Shown: in pieces, positions 17,646 through 26,330 of the stretch
Layout: every line of letters starts with the position of its first letter
Numbering within the stretch: the stretch's first letter is position 1
Assembly: GCF_014192575.1 (NCBI RefSeq)
Contig: NZ_JACHYC010000001.1
Span: forward strand, 806,001 to 870,000
Reading direction: 5' to 3'
Length of the DNA: 64,000 bases
DNA from: Variovorax sp. Sphag1AA
GTDB taxonomy: Bacteria; Pseudomonadota; Gammaproteobacteria; Burkholderiales; Burkholderiaceae_C
Program-made: the position numbers and the translations under genes
The notes under the pieces: model-generated
The model's database searches: none
Told to the model about the DNA's origin: nothing
Seen by the model: only the letters and a program-made list of their open reading frames with translations

Positions 17646-19258
17646 GGGCTCTTGGGTCTCCGATCAGAAAATGGGGCCGGGAGTGTAGCCGGCTGGCGGC
17701 CGATGAAGAACCACGCGCTCAGCGCACTCAGGAGCGCAAGCGCCGCACAGATCGCCATCACCCACCGAAAGCCCGAGACGAACGCCGCATTCACCGCGAA
17801 GCGAAGCGCCTTGGCCGTCGCTTCGTCGACACCCGGCGGAAGCGGCGCGCCGGCAAGCTGGCTCTTCTGCGATTCGAGAAACGCGGCGGCCTCGGCGGAA
17901 ACACCTGCGTCGCGCAACCCTTCCCCCAACTGCCCGCCGAACGCCCACGCCATCACGACGCCGAACACAGCGATCGCGAGCACCGAGGCCGCGCGCGACA
18001 CCGCGTTGTTGACGCCCGAGGCGACGCCCGCCAGATCCGGCCCGACGGCGTTCATCACCGTCGTCGTCAGCGGCGCCACGGTCACGGTCATGCCGAAACC
18101 CAGCACCACCACAGCAGGAAAGAACGCCGTCCAGTAGTTGACCCCCACGCCCGGCACCGTGAACAGCGCGAACCCCACCGCAGCGATGCTCGGCCCGATG
18201 ACCAGTGGCCAGCGCGGACCGAATCGATCCACGAGTTGCCCCGCCCACCCCGACAGCGCGAACATGATCAGGATGAAAGGCAGCAGCGCCGCACCGGCCG
18301 CCGTGGCCGAGTAGCCCTGCACCTGAATAAGATTGAGCGGAAAGAAATAGAGCCCGCCACCCAGCGCGGCATAGAGCAGCAGCGTCAACAGGTTCGCCCC
18401 GCCGAAGTTGCCGATGCGCATCAATGAAAGCGGCAGCATCGGCGAACGCACGCGCAGCTCGACGGCGACGAACGCGATGCCGGCGACGATGCCCACCACC
18501 AGCGCGGCCAGCACGGTGGGCGAATGCCATCCCTGTGTCGGTGCCTCGATGAAGGCATACACGACGCCGCCCAGCGCCAGCGTCGCGAGTGCCGCGCCCC
18601 ACACATCGAGGCCGGCTGCCGCTTCGCCGCCGCGGCTTTCCGGGACATGCCGCCACACGATCAGCAGCACGGCGACTGCCATCGGCACGTTGATCATGAA
18701 AGCCCAGGTCCACGAATAGCGATCGACGAGGAATCCGCCTAGCACCGGCCCGATCGCCGCGGTGATGCCGCTGAAGCCCGACCATGTGCCGATGGCGCGT
18801 CCCCGCTCTTTCTCGGGAAACGAGGCGCTGATCAGTGCGAGGCTGCCCGGCACCAGCATGGCGCCACCCACGCCCTGCACGGCCCGCGCAAGGATGAGTT
18901 GCTGCACGTCGCCCGACAGTGCACATGCGACGGAGGCAATGGCGAAGAGCGTGACGCCCGTGGCAAAGACCCTTCTCCGGCCGAAGCGATCCCCGAGCGC
19001 GCCGCCGACGAGCAGCAACGCAGCGAGGAATAGCGCATAGGACTCCACCACCCATTGCGCCTGGAAGGCAGTCGCATGCAGGTCTGCCTGGATCGCCGGC
19101 AGTGCGACGTTCACCACCGTGCCGTCGATGAAGGCCATGCTGGAGCCGATGATCGCGGCGGCCAGCACCCAGGGCCGCTGCGCCGGTGCGCAGTCGACCG
19201 TCTCGCAGCCGTGGCGGATCAGCGCGTCGTCGCCGGGTGGCTTGCCGATCTGACTCAT
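17642..19258 (-). CDS. MFS exporter, DHA2 (EmrB/QacA) family
   Basis: A 538-residue, about 14-helix drug:H+ antiporter. It shows the DHA2 N-terminal signature (SSMAFIDGTVVNVALPAI), motif A (GALGDRFGRRRVFATG), motif C in helix 5 (SGITAAIGPVLGGFL) and the long second half of this family. It probably exports hydrophobic or cationic toxicants. The start at 19258 leaves a 156-base divergent gap to the alpha/beta hydrolase gene. It is coupled to the serine hydrolase by an ATGA overlap. Confidence 0.93.
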   Translation of the reverse strand: MSQIGKPPGDDALIRHGCETVDCAPAQRPWVLAAAIIGSSMAFIDGTVVNVALPAIQADLHATAFQAQWVVESYALFLAALLLVGGALGDRFGRRRVFATGVTLFAIASVACALSGDVQQLILARAVQGVGGAMLVPGSLALISASFPEKERGRAIGTWSGFSGITAAIGPVLGGFLVDRYSWTWAFMINVPMAVAVLLIVWRHVPESRGGEAAAGLDVWGAALATLALGGVVYAFIEAPTQGWHSPTVLAALVVGIVAGIAFVAVELRVRSPMLPLSLMRIGNFGGANLLTLLLYAALGGGLYFFPLNLIQVQGYSATAAGAALLPFILIMFALSGWAGQLVDRFGPRWPLVIGPSIAAVGFALFTVPGVGVNYWTAFFPAVVVLGFGMTVTVAPLTTTVMNAVGPDLAGVASGVNNAVSRAASVLAIAVFGVVMAWAFGGQLGEGLRDAGVSAEAAAFLESQKSQLAGAPLPPGVDEATAKALRFAVNAAFVSGFRWVMAICAALALLSALSAWFFIGRQPATLPAPFSDRRPKSP

Positions 19259-19414
19259 GAGGGGCCCTCCGCGATGCAGTCGAAAGGCCCGCCAGTATGA
19301 AGGGAAGCCGCGCCCGCCGTGCAAGGCGATCGAATGGGCGCATGCAACCGTACCCCTCGTGCTAGATTGCCCGCCGGCGACGGCACGATGCCGCGCAAGC
19401 ACGAGAGGGCTGCA

Positions 19415-20869
19415 ATGGTTTCCCGGTTGTTGAAGTTCCTGAAGTGGACGGCCTTGGTACTGGTCATCGTGCTGGTCACGGCCATCGCGCTGCGCACCTA
19501 CGACGTGCAGCGCGGGCCACCGCTGGAGCTCTGGCACACCTTCGTCCCGCACGAACTCACGCGCGACGAACTGAGCAAGGCCGACTGGGCCGCCTACATC
19601 GCCGCCGAGAACAGGGCCTTCGATGAAGTGCGCACGAATGTCACCGAGAAGCTGCCGCCCGAGGCTCAGGTTCCGAGCAACCGGTATTTCAAGGACAGCG
19701 TGGTCTACCCGGGGGGGTTCGCGCAGGACTGGAACCGCTCGTACATCCTCGAGCCTGATGGCGCGCCGCGCGGCGCCGTCGTGCTGCTGCACGGACTGAC
19801 CGATTCACCCTACAGCCTGCGCCACGTCGCGCGCCTCTACCGCGATCGCGGCTTCGTCGTCGTCGCGATCCGCATGCCCGGGCACGGCACCGTGCCCTCG
19901 GGGCTCACGAAGGTCGATTGGGAAGACTGGTCGGAGGCCACGCGCCTCGCGGTACGCGAAGCGCGCCGGCGTGTGGCCGCGCCGCTGCCGCTGCATGTGG
20001 TGGGCTTTTCGAACGGCGGCGCACTTGCGATGAAGTTCGCGCTCGACGGTCTCGACGACAAGAACCTCGCGCGGCCCGATCGCGTGATCCTGATCGCGCC
20101 GATGATCGGCATCACCGAGCTGTCGCGCTTCGCCGGCGTGTTCGGCTGGCCGGCGATCTTCCCGGCTTTCGCGAAGGCGGCATGGCTGGGCATCGTGCCG
20201 GAGTTCAACCCGTTCAAGTACAACTCGTTCCCGGTGAATGGCGCGCGGCAGTCCTCGCTGCTCACCCGCGATCTGCGCGCCCACATCGCGCGCGAGGAAA
20301 GCGCGGGCAACCTCACGAGGCTGCCGCCGATCCTCACCTTCCAATCGCTCATCGATTTCACGGTGAGCACGCGCGCGATCGTGACCGGGCTCTATGCGCG
20401 CCTGCCGGCGAACGGCAGCGAGCTGGTGCTCTTCGACCTGAACCGCAGCGTCAAGTTCGGACCGCTGCTGCGTTCGAGCAGCGACCTTCGGATGGACCGC
20501 ATCCTGACGCCGGCGCCGAGAAACTTCCGCTCGACCATCATCACGAACACCGGGCCTGACAGCCGGCAGGTGGTGGAACGCGTGACCGAAGCCGGCGCGA
20601 CCACCGAGCAGACCCGTGCGCTGGATCTGGAGTTTCCGCTGGAGGTGTTCTCGCTCTCGCACCTCGCGCTGCCCTTCCCGATGAACGATTCGCTCTATGG
20701 CATGCGGCCGGACAACACCGACGAGTTCGGCGTCAATCTCGGCTCGCTTGCGATGCGAGGCGAACGGGGCGCGCTGATCATCAGTCTTGATTCGCTGTCG
20801 CGGCTGTCGTCGAACCCGTTCTTCCCCTACATGGCCGATCGGATCGCTGAAGTGATCCCGGGCAAGTAG
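19415..20869 (+). CDS. membrane-anchored alpha/beta hydrolase
   Basis: A 484-residue protein with an N-terminal membrane anchor (about residues 8-26) and an alpha/beta hydrolase domain. The oxyanion segment is LLHGLTDSPYS (124-134), the nucleophile elbow is GFSNG (197-201, Ser199), and a conserved RMPGHG lies between. The ATG at 19415 is preferred because AGAGGG lies just upstream; 19388 is an in-frame alternative. Probable role: esterase or lipase facing the periplasm. It is convergent with the MFS gene at 20873, with 3 bases between stops. Confidence 0.88.
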   Translation: MVSRLLKFLKWTALVLVIVLVTAIALRTYDVQRGPPLELWHTFVPHELTRDELSKADWAAYIAAENRAFDEVRTNVTEKLPPEAQVPSNRYFKDSVVYPGGFAQDWNRSYILEPDGAPRGAVVLLHGLTDSPYSLRHVARLYRDRGFVVVAIRMPGHGTVPSGLTKVDWEDWSEATRLAVREARRRVAAPLPLHVVGFSNGGALAMKFALDGLDDKNLARPDRVILIAPMIGITELSRFAGVFGWPAIFPAFAKAAWLGIVPEFNPFKYNSFPVNGARQSSLLTRDLRAHIAREESAGNLTRLPPILTFQSLIDFTVSTRAIVTGLYARLPANGSELVLFDLNRSVKFGPLLRSSSDLRMDRILTPAPRNFRSTIITNTGPDSRQVVERVTEAGATTEQTRALDLEFPLEVFSLSHLALPFPMNDSLYGMRPDNTDEFGVNLGSLAMRGERGALIISLDSLSRLSSNPFFPYMADRIAEVIPGK

Positions 20870-20872
20870 CGG

Positions 20873-22297
20873 TCAGGCGTGACGCGGCGCCGGCTGCCGT
20901 GTGCGCAGCGTGCTGAAGACCGCCGCGACGGCTGCGCAGCAGGCAGCGATGGACAGCGCGATCACCTGCCCTTTGCCGTCGTGCGGCGGCCAGAAGCTGA
21001 AGATGCCGGCCAGGATCACCGCCCCCAGCGTCTGGCCCGTGAGGCGCGCAGTGCCCAGCATGCCGCTCGCCGCGCCGCTGCGATGCGGCGGCGGCGAGGT
21101 CACGATGGTGTGGTTGTTCGGCGACTGGAACAGACCGAAGCCCAGTCCGCAAAGCACCATGCGCCAGACGATGTCGGCATTGCTCGGATGCGTGGGCAGC
21201 GTCGCCAGCAGCGCAAGCCCGGTCGCCAGCAACGCAAGGCCGATGCCGCCCAGCAGGCCGTCGGGATACTTGCCGATCAGGCGTCCCGCGATCGGCGCCA
21301 TGAAGACGATCGCCAGCGGCCATGCGGTGATCAGAAGGCCGGCCTCGAAGTGCGAACGGCCGTAAGCCTCGAGCAGCAGGAACGGCAGCGCGATGAACGA
21401 CAGCATCTGCGCGCAGAACGCACCGACCGACGTGCCCATCGACAACGCGAACACCGGAATGCGCAGCAGATCGACCGGGAACAGCGGCACCTCGAGCGAC
21501 AACTGCCGCCGCAGGTAGATGAAGCCGACCGCCACCCCGGCCAGCAGGATCACCCACGCTCCGACGCCGGTGCCCTGCCCCGGATCTCCGCGCACGCCGA
21601 GCCGGTCGGCGCCAATGAAGATGAGCGCGAACATCAGCACGTTGAGCAGCACGTCGACGCCGGAGAAGCGCCGGCCCGAATGCGCCGCCGGCTCGTTCAC
21701 GGGCAGCGACTTCGCACCGAGTACCAGCACCAGAATCCCGAGCGGCACATTGAGTGCGAAGAGCCACGGCCATGAAGCGACCGACAGGATCGCCGCTGCG
21801 ACCGAAGGCCCGGCCACCGACGCGGTCGCCACCACCATCGAATTGATCGCCATGCCGCGCCCCAGCTGCGCGCGCGGATAGGTGAGCCGCACCAGCGCCG
21901 AGTTGACGCTCATGAGGCCCGCTGCGCCCAACCCCTGCAACGCGCGCGCCGCGATCAACATGCCGAGCGAGTGCGCGAAAGTCGCCACGAGCGAAGACGC
22001 CGTGAAGAGCACCATGCCAATGAGGTACACGCGCCGGTAGCCGACCAGGTCGCCGAGCGACGCCAGCGGCAGCAGCATGACCAGCGTCGCGATCTGGTAG
22101 GCGTTGACCACCCAGATCGCATGCGAGGCATCGGAATTGAGTTCGCGCGCGATACCGGGCAACGCGAGGTTGACGATGGTGCCGTCGAGCACCGACACGG
22201 CAAGCCCGAGGATGATGACCAGCATCGCGTGCGCGCGCTGCGGCGACGGAAGGCCATCGCGTGCAGGGACGGATGTGGACGCTGTTGTGGCCGACAT
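20873..22297 (-). CDS. MFS exporter, DHA2-like
   Basis: A 474-residue multidrug exporter with 14 predicted helices. It has the DHA2 start (GLAVSVLDGTIVNLALPGI), the loop 2-3 motif SLGDLVGYRRVYLIG, and the conserved GLFQSPNNHTI in the second half, as in QacA/SmvA-like pumps. It starts 3 bases after the stop of the Bcr-type MFS gene upstream and is certainly co-transcribed with it. Confidence 0.92.
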   Translation of the reverse strand: MSATTASTSVPARDGLPSPQRAHAMLVIILGLAVSVLDGTIVNLALPGIARELNSDASHAIWVVNAYQIATLVMLLPLASLGDLVGYRRVYLIGMVLFTASSLVATFAHSLGMLIAARALQGLGAAGLMSVNSALVRLTYPRAQLGRGMAINSMVVATASVAGPSVAAAILSVASWPWLFALNVPLGILVLVLGAKSLPVNEPAAHSGRRFSGVDVLLNVLMFALIFIGADRLGVRGDPGQGTGVGAWVILLAGVAVGFIYLRRQLSLEVPLFPVDLLRIPVFALSMGTSVGAFCAQMLSFIALPFLLLEAYGRSHFEAGLLITAWPLAIVFMAPIAGRLIGKYPDGLLGGIGLALLATGLALLATLPTHPSNADIVWRMVLCGLGFGLFQSPNNHTIVTSPPPHRSGAASGMLGTARLTGQTLGAVILAGIFSFWPPHDGKGQVIALSIAACCAAVAAVFSTLRTRQPAPRHA

Positions 22298-22300
22298 CGC

Positions 22301-23506
22301 TTACCCCGCCGCGTAGCTGGTCGAGCGGCGGCCGCCGAGGGTGATCCACGCGAGCGCTACCGCGATCAGCGCGCCGCCCGCCATGCCGGCGACCATCGGC
22401 AGCGGCCGTCCGTCGGTGAAGAAGCCCACCACCGTCATGACCACCGCACCGGTGAGCATCTGCATCGTGCCGAGGAGCGCCGAAGCGGTCCCTGCAATCG
22501 CGCCGTGCTGCTCGAGGGCGAGCACCGAGGTGGTCGGGATCACGAAGCCCATCAACGCGCTCGCGATGAAGTACAGCACGATCAGCACCGCGAGTTGGTC
22601 GCCGCCGCTCAGGTAGTAGAGGAACATCGCCGTCATCACCAGGCCGCAGGCGGTCACGCTGGACTTGACCACACGAACGATGCCGAAGCGCTGGCACAGC
22701 ATGCCGTTGAGCTGCGCCGCGCCGAAGAAGGCGGCAGCGTTGACGCCGAAGGCCACGCTGTACATCGTGGGCGAGAGGCCGTAGTGGTCGATCATCACGA
22801 AGGACGAGTTGGCGAGGTAGGTAAAGAAGCCCGCCATCGCGAACGCGCCGATGAAAACCAGCCCGAGGTAGTGGGTGTCGCGCAGCAGGACGCCGTAGGC
22901 CCGCAGCGCGCTGCCCAGGCTGCTTTCAACGCGGTCTTCAGCCGGGCGCGTTTCCTTGAGAACCGACGCGATGGTCGCAAGACCGATCACCGCCGCAACC
23001 GTCACCGCCCAGAACACGCCGCGCCATCCGGTGAATGCGATGACCGCGCTACCCGCCAGCGGCGCAAGGATCGGCGACACGCTGAACACCAGCATCAGCA
23101 GCGACATGAGTCGCGCGGCGTCATTGCCGGTGTGCAGGTCACGCACCACGGCGCGCGGAATCGCCATGCCAGCCGCGGCACCGAGGCCCTGCACGAAGCG
23201 CAGCGCGATCAGCATCTCGATGTCGGTCGCCATTGCGCAACCCACGCTCGCGAGCGCGAACAGCCCGAGTCCGAAATACAGCGGCGGCTTGCGCCCGACC
23301 ATGTCCGACACCGGCCCATAGAGCAGCTGACCGACACCGAGCGCGATGAAGAACACGGTGAGGCTCATCTGCACCGGCCCGATGGCGGCATCGAGGCTGC
23401 TGCCGATTTCGGGCAAGGCGGGAAGGTACATGTCGATCGCGAACGGTCCGATGGCCGACAAAAGGCCCAGCACGAGCGCGATCCTGAAGAAGCGCGAAGA
23501 AGTCAT
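22301..23506 (-). CDS. Bcr/CflA family MFS multidrug exporter
   Basis: A 401-residue, 12-helix MFS protein of the Bcr/CflA group. Its signature is GPFAIDMYLPALPEI in helix 1 and QLLYGPVSDMVGRKPPLYFG in loop 2-3, with RFVQGLGAAAGMAIPRAVVRDL. Family members export bicyclomycin, sulfonamides or chloramphenicol. The ATG at 23506 begins MTSSRFF; further upstream sequence is not conserved in type. It is the first gene of a two-exporter unit with the gene ending at 20873. Confidence 0.93.
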   Translation of the reverse strand: MTSSRFFRIALVLGLLSAIGPFAIDMYLPALPEIGSSLDAAIGPVQMSLTVFFIALGVGQLLYGPVSDMVGRKPPLYFGLGLFALASVGCAMATDIEMLIALRFVQGLGAAAGMAIPRAVVRDLHTGNDAARLMSLLMLVFSVSPILAPLAGSAVIAFTGWRGVFWAVTVAAVIGLATIASVLKETRPAEDRVESSLGSALRAYGVLLRDTHYLGLVFIGAFAMAGFFTYLANSSFVMIDHYGLSPTMYSVAFGVNAAAFFGAAQLNGMLCQRFGIVRVVKSSVTACGLVMTAMFLYYLSGGDQLAVLIVLYFIASALMGFVIPTTSVLALEQHGAIAGTASALLGTMQMLTGAVVMTVVGFFTDGRPLPMVAGMAGGALIAVALAWITLGGRRSTSYAAG

Positions 23507-23579
23507 TCGGCAGATTGTCGCCAAGGTCTCGATGGTCTGTCCGAGGCACAAAGCGCCGGGTTGTGCTAGCGGTCGGCCA

Positions 23580-24818
23580 TCACCGCGCGTGCAACATGCC
23601 CTGTTCCCACGTCGCACCCATCTTCGCGAGAAATTCCGGCGGCACGCGATCGTCACCCTTGGCTTCTTCGAGCGTCCGGTGCATCGCATCGGCGATGTCC
23701 TCCAGCACGCGTTCCGGTCGCGCCACGCCACAGATCCGCTTGCCGAAGTCGTGGAGTTCCTCCGTCGTCGGATAGGCCTTGGATCCACGCTTCCCCGCAA
23801 AGAGCTTCAGCGCCATCGTCCGGTCTTCGAGGACGGGCCCACCCGGATACTGGGCGTACTTGTAGATGGCCGTCGTCACGACATCGAACATCGGTGCGAG
23901 CCACACCTCGCGCGAAGAACGGTACAGCACCCCGAAGTTCTTCAGGTGCGCGTCGCCGTTGCGAACCATGACGGAAAAGGCTACCTGCTGGAAGAACCGG
24001 TGAAGGTTCGCGCTATCAAGTTGCAGTTGCCGCAGCAACTCCGCGATCCGCTGGTAGCTTCCCTGGTACTTTCGGTCCGCCAGGATGTCGCGCACGCGCA
24101 GGCCCGCCAGCGCAGCGATGTCCTCGAACCCGAGTCTCTCGATGTGCCCGCCATCGCGCTCCACCAGATCGAAACGATCCAGCACCAGCATCTGACCATC
24201 TTCCGAGAGCTCGAACGAGGGTACATCGATACCCGCGTTGCGTGCTGCTGCCAGACACAGGTACTCATTGATGGCCAGTCCCGGATACGCCGCGCTGGCC
24301 GCCTTCACGATGAGCGACGGGATGGGAACCGTCGGACGATCGGGCACCATGATCTTGGGTTGCATGCCTCCAATGCCCGCACCGGTACTCAGGTAGGCGG
24401 CGACGAGTTCGTCGAAGACCTCCGGCGTATACCGGGTCTTGAGCAGTTCACCCTTGCTCAGGGGCCGGGGGGCGACTGCAGCCGACTGCCCGGGGACGGT
24501 GTATCCCAACCTGCCAATGCCATTGCGGCCGACCAGCGCCAGCAGATGCATGGGCGTCATCGGCTGCTTCGGAAACAACTCCCGGATCCTCATGAACAAA
24601 TCGCCCTCAGGCAAATTCTGGTCCATGGGCGCAAAGAGGTCTCCGTCCTGCCAGGTCAGTCGGTCCGTCGGAGGCATTAGCAGTGCCACGGCTGGCTGCG
24701 CTGGGTCTGGGGACGCGTACCGGAATTCGTAAGTCGACGTCCTGAGCAATTGACCTGCATGCTCGACGTCACCGATGGAAACCGAGAGCTCGCGGAGCTT
24801 TTCAGGAAGCATCGTCAT
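23580..24818 (-). CDS. HipA-family serine/threonine kinase toxin
   Basis: A 412-residue HipA-like protein. The kinase catalytic loop is NGDAHLKN (287-294, catalytic Asp289). The glycine-rich ATP loop is STGAGIGGMQPK (144-155), and the metal-binding Asp is in MFDVVTT. HipA toxins phosphorylate translation factors such as glutamyl-tRNA synthetase and cause growth arrest. It starts at 24818 (or 24812, ATGACGATG) inside the last codons of the antitoxin gene, an overlap of 17 or 11 bases, the usual arrangement for antitoxin-first coupling. Expression is probably autoregulated through the inverted repeats upstream of the antitoxin gene. Confidence 0.9.
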   Translation of the reverse strand: MTMLPEKLRELSVSIGDVEHAGQLLRTSTYEFRYASPDPAQPAVALLMPPTDRLTWQDGDLFAPMDQNLPEGDLFMRIRELFPKQPMTPMHLLALVGRNGIGRLGYTVPGQSAAVAPRPLSKGELLKTRYTPEVFDELVAAYLSTGAGIGGMQPKIMVPDRPTVPIPSLIVKAASAAYPGLAINEYLCLAAARNAGIDVPSFELSEDGQMLVLDRFDLVERDGGHIERLGFEDIAALAGLRVRDILADRKYQGSYQRIAELLRQLQLDSANLHRFFQQVAFSVMVRNGDAHLKNFGVLYRSSREVWLAPMFDVVTTAIYKYAQYPGGPVLEDRTMALKLFAGKRGSKAYPTTEELHDFGKRICGVARPERVLEDIADAMHRTLEEAKGDDRVPPEFLAKMGATWEQGMLHAR

Positions 24819-25071
24819 CTTCCTGGAACCGGCGTGCGACGTCCTCGGCCGACGGCAGACCGGCCGGTTCGATTCGCATCGCCAAGCCCAATGCGCCAAG
24901 GACCGCGAAGAGCGACGAGACCGTTGTGTCCTCCCCAGCTTCGAGGCGATAAATGACCTCGCGCACTTTTCCTGCTTTTTCGGCGAGCTCGGATTTGCTC
25001 ATTCCCAGGGCTTCGCGTCGCGCGGCCAATTGCAGGCCAAGCTCGTCAGGCAGGCGAATTTTGTCAGTCAT
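24802..25071 (-). CDS. HipB-like XRE antitoxin
   Basis: An 89-residue helix-turn-helix protein. The HTH_3/XRE domain occupies about residues 13-68 (LGLQLAARREALGMSKSELAEKAG then VREVIYRLEAGEDTT, written here in two parts), with an acidic tail EDDDAS that likely contacts the toxin. The ATG at 25071 lies inside a perfect inverted repeat and lacks a Shine-Dalgarno sequence, suggesting a near-leaderless message. An upstream alternative start would use a non-ATG codon. It overlaps the HipA-like gene. Confidence 0.9.
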   Translation of the reverse strand: MTDKIRLPDELGLQLAARREALGMSKSELAEKAGKVREVIYRLEAGEDTTVSSLFAVLGALGLAMRIEPAGLPSAEDVARRFQEDDDAS

Positions 25072-25080
25072 AGCTGACAA
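25061..25080. promoter_or_regulatory. inverted repeat TTGTCAG-N6-CTGACAA across the hipB start
   Basis: A perfect 7-base inverted repeat (25061-25067 and 25074-25080) spans the ATG of the antitoxin gene. Its position over the transcription start and initiation codon suits an autoregulatory operator or an RNA hairpin controlling translation. Confidence 0.5.
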
Positions 25081-25107
25081 TTCTGGCAAATTTCTCTACT
25101 TTTGCAA
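25080..25107 (-). promoter_or_regulatory. candidate hipBA promoter
   Basis: On the minus strand TTGCAA (25107-25102) and CAGAAT (25085-25080) are 16 bases apart. Transcription would begin near 25073, almost at the ATG at 25071. The -35 hexamer lies within the 20-base palindrome and the -10 abuts the second inverted repeat, so both repeats could control it. Confidence 0.4.
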
Positions 25108-25121
25108 GTCATGACTTGCAA
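25102..25121. promoter_or_regulatory. perfect 20-base palindrome upstream of hipB, candidate operator
   Basis: Two 10-base arms, TTGCAAGTCA and TGACTTGCAA, form a perfect 20-base palindrome covering the candidate -35 element of the hipBA promoter. This is the expected form of a HipB-dimer operator. A perfect palindrome of this length is unlikely by chance. Confidence 0.65.
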
Positions 25122-25141
25122 TTTCATGGGCGGCGCTGCAG

Positions 25142-25684
25142 TCAGAACAGCGGTGCGGTATCGCTGTCCGGCCGCGCGCCTTCTATGGCCAGCATGCGCA
25201 GCTTCGACGTCGCACCGCCATGCGCCGAAAAGCCGCCCCATTTGCCGCCCGCAGCGAGCACGCGGTGGCACGGCACGACCGGCGCGAAGGGATTGAGTCC
25301 GAGCGCCTGACCCACGGCGCGCGCAAGGCCCTTGTCGCCGAGCTCCTCCGCGATTTCGCCGTAGGTGCGCGTGCGGCCGGGCAGGATCCGGCGTGCGATG
25401 GCGTAGACGCGCTGTTGAAAGTCGTTGACGCCTTCCATGTCCAGCTCGATCTCCGCGAGGTCCAGTGGCTCGCCATCGAGCAGGGCACGAATCGAGGCGA
25501 TGTCGCGCTGCACCTCGGACGGCGGCTCGCATTCGACGAGCGCTGGAAAGCGCCGCGCCATCCGCGCGCGAGTGGCGACCTCTCCTGCTTCGGGCAATTG
25601 CACGCCGACGAGTCCGCGCGGCCCCCACGCGATCCCGCACGCGCCGATGGCGGTGGAGAACAGCGCGAAGCCGGTCGGGTTCAT
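25142..25684 (-). CDS. ogt: methylated-DNA-protein-cysteine methyltransferase (Ogt-like)
   Basis: A 180-residue O6-alkylguanine DNA repair protein. The alkyl-acceptor is Cys139 in PCHRV (138-142), preceded by GLNPFAPVV and the helix-turn-helix with RTRTYGEIAEELG (arginine-finger region). It transfers the alkyl group from guanine to itself and is used once. It lies 16 bases after pqiC on the same strand and may be read through from the pqi operon. Confidence 0.93.
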   Translation of the reverse strand: MNPTGFALFSTAIGACGIAWGPRGLVGVQLPEAGEVATRARMARRFPALVECEPPSEVQRDIASIRALLDGEPLDLAEIELDMEGVNDFQQRVYAIARRILPGRTRTYGEIAEELGDKGLARAVGQALGLNPFAPVVPCHRVLAAGGKWGGFSAHGGATSKLRMLAIEGARPDSDTAPLF

Positions 25685-25700
25685 GACGGCCGCCAGCGGC

Positions 25701-26330
25701 TCAAGCCGCGCAGTTGGGTACCTGGTTCGCCTTCACCGCCGAGACGCTTCCGGCGATCGCATCGGCCAGCTTGGCGGTGACGCGCTGCGCGCCTTGCGCC
25801 AGTGCATCGAAGCCCGCGCCCACCGGCTCGGAGATCGCGAGCTGACAGCCGGTGGCCGGGCTTTCGTCCGTACGACGCACCGTCCAGGTGAAGCTGGCGT
25901 CGACCCGCTTGCCCTCGATCGCATCGAATTGCCCCAGTTGCACCGCGATGCGGGTGGCGGGCTGGCCGCGCTGGCGGCCGGTCTTGGTCACGTCGACCGC
26001 GCCGAGCCTGCTCGCAATGCCGCTGCCGAGTGCGTCGCGCAATTCGTCCTCGAACGACGAGGACCAGCGATGTTGTTCGAGGATGTCGACCGCCGGGCTC
26101 TCCGGCGTGTCCTTCTTGCGCACCACGAATTGCGGCCGGGCAAAGCGTTCAGGCATCGCGATCGGTGCCAGCTCGATGTAGGCCGGCGCAGCGCTCGCCT
26201 TCGCTGCGACGGGCGGCGGGCTCGGGTCCGCGAGGCTGTAGTACTGCGGTCCGCCCGCGCTGCCGCAGGCAGCCAACAGCCAGCTCGTTGCGAGCGCCGC
26301 TGCTGCGAATCGGATGTTGTTCTTCGTCAT
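25701..26330 (-). CDS. pqiC: PqiC-like membrane-integrity lipoprotein
   Basis: A 209-residue lipoprotein with lipobox LAAC (Cys22) and the ABC-transport auxiliary/PqiC domain (YYSLADPSPP near the N-terminus; YIELAPIAMPERFARPQFVVR). PqiC sits in the outer membrane and forms the receiving end of the PqiABC lipid conduit. Its start overlaps the pqiB stop by 4 bases. Confidence 0.9.
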   Translation of the reverse strand: MTKNNIRFAAAALATSWLLAACGSAGGPQYYSLADPSPPPVAAKASAAPAYIELAPIAMPERFARPQFVVRKKDTPESPAVDILEQHRWSSSFEDELRDALGSGIASRLGAVDVTKTGRQRGQPATRIAVQLGQFDAIEGKRVDASFTWTVRRTDESPATGCQLAISEPVGAGFDALAQGAQRVTAKLADAIAGSVSAVKANQVPNCAA

